A DNA stretch of 33,769 bases from Sterolibacterium sp. (GTDB lineage: Bacteria > Pseudomonadota > Gammaproteobacteria > Burkholderiales > Rhodocyclaceae): assembly GCA_018061005.1 (NCBI GenBank), contig JAGOVA010000028.1, forward strand, positions 1-33,769, in the 5' to 3' direction. This document shows positions 33,309 through 33,769 of this stretch, in pieces (positions within the stretch are counted from its first letter, which is position 1; every line of letters begins with the position of its first letter). A model generated the notes under the pieces. That model did not search any database, was not told the DNA's origin, and saw only the letters and a program-made list of their open reading frames with translations. The position numbers were made by a program, and so were the translations under genes.

Positions 33309-33584
33309 CAGGGCTGCATATCCTTGGGTGGCTGTTCGCTGGGTGCCCGGCCGTAACGGGCGATCAGTTCTTGGTATTGCGGCAAATTACGCAGCAGCAC
33401 CGAATCATGATCATCTTCATAGACCAGACGAAAAGCCTGGCCAGTCAGCAGCAATTGGCGCAGCGGCGCGTTGTTCTCTAAGATCACATAGTCGATCCGC
33501 TGTTGTTCGAACAAGGGGCGCCAGTTGGCCTGGCCGTGATACATGGCATGGTAGTTTTGCATGAATTTTTTGCCATACACATCC
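33308..33584 (-). pseudogene. 3' remnant of a probable membrane glycosyltransferase, cut by an IS element
   Basis: Only about 90 C-terminal residues remain. WRPLFEQQRIDYVILENNAP followed by LRQLLL and FRLVYEDDHDSVLLRNL is the pattern seen at the soluble end of many bacterial polytopic glycosyltransferases (GT39/ArnT-like), in which a Trp-containing helix and VYEDD strand recur. The 5' part is replaced at about 33585 by the end of an IS3-family element. An ATG inside the IS (33646) keeps a frame open, but no natural N terminus remains. Its stop overlaps the start of the GtrA fusion gene (ATGA), so it once headed that operon. The family guess is tentative. Confidence 0.6.
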
Positions 33585-33769
33585 TGAGCTTCCCTTTGTT
33601 TTTCGTTTTCCAACTGATCGGCATTATGCCGCTTTCTGTTGTTCATGCTGAGCGTTGACCCATTGCTTCAAGAAGTTAGCTGGCGAGGCGTAGCCGAGCG
33701 TGGAATGCAACCGCTTGCGGTTGTAGAACGGCTCGATGTAATCGAAGATGTCCGCCCGGGCTTCAGCCT
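33585..33769 (-). mobile_element. IS3-family insertion sequence, right end (partial)
   Basis: The element runs off the window. Its inner part encodes a transposase C terminus (33624-33769). The outer end is placed at about 33585, where the plus strand reads TGAGCTTCCCTTTG, beginning with TG as IS3-family ends do. This boundary is inferred from where the flanking coding sequence stops resembling its family, since the opposite end is not available for comparison. Confidence 0.65.
33624..33769 (-). CDS. IS3-family transposase (OrfB, C-terminal fragment)
   Basis: The last 48 residues of an IS3-family OrfB integrase-type transposase are present. They read [20 protein letters not shown] and then [14 protein letters not shown], ending with HEQQKAA and TAA. 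The YIE[16 protein letters not shown] block is the family C-terminal signature. The DDE catalytic residues lie beyond the window edge, so activity cannot be judged. Confidence 0.9.
   Translation of the reverse strand, partial: AEARADIFDYIEPFYNRKRLHSTLGYASPANFLKQWVNAQHEQQKAA

Noticed and set aside
33586-33646. N terminus of the short gene before the GtrA fusion
   Set aside because: These codons lie in the IS end and overlap the transposase 3' end, so they are not a natural protein start.

Overview
The window is a chromosomal stretch from a proteobacterium, most likely a betaproteobacterium. The pointers are a roughly 400-residue TrpS, the order tRNA-Leu / rnr / rlmB / trpS / scpA / scpB / rluB, aceK, a class I fumarase next to murI, and an NsrR-type regulator. 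Genus cannot be fixed from sequence reading alone. Genes are dense; no gene-free gap exceeds 300 bases. Several gaps carry short tandem duplications or a dispersed hairpin repeat.

Layout. 1-1018: a SlyD-type prolyl isomerase and a small exported protein. 1088-1269: a bidirectional terminator, tRNA-Leu(CAG) on the minus strand, and its promoter overlapping the TTG start of rnr. 1263-8346: a housekeeping series for RNA processing and modification (rnr, rlmB, rluB), translation (trpS) and chromosome segregation (scpA, scpB), with coupled or overlapping starts. 8408-8563: first copy of a dispersed repeat of about 150 bp. 8589-16087: an exported DUF4139 protein, a double-receiver response regulator, an unknown protein, YaeQ, AceK coupled to RluE, a two-CBS protein and an orphan small protein.

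16112-21413 is the most interesting block: a divergent cluster that looks like an NO/nitrosative-stress module. The minus arm is a MIP18/DUF59 protein, DUF2249, NnrS and an FmdE-like protein; nsrR lies between the arms. The plus arm is a second DUF2249, a ferredoxin-NADP reductase, a hemerythrin-like protein and a cupin. Near-identical palindromes (core TGTATCAAA) lie just upstream of the first gene of each arm, which fits NsrR control. A GGGAAA hexanucleotide array of about 12 units, able in principle to form G-quadruplexes and containing Shine-Dalgarno-like sequence, ends 4 bases before the hemerythrin start codon.

21524-29583: a flavin dehydrogenase followed by a ketosteroid-isomerase-fold protein, then UPF0114 / class I fumarase / murI on the minus strand, acetyl-CoA synthetase and nadC. 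With aceK, the acs and fumarase genes point to acetate and TCA-cycle metabolism. 29836-33769: TadE- and TadG-like surface proteins, a fused GtrA-glycosyltransferase, and the 3' remnant of a probable membrane glycosyltransferase cut by an IS3-family element whose transposase end runs off the window.

Family calls rest on motif recognition by eye; no database search was run.
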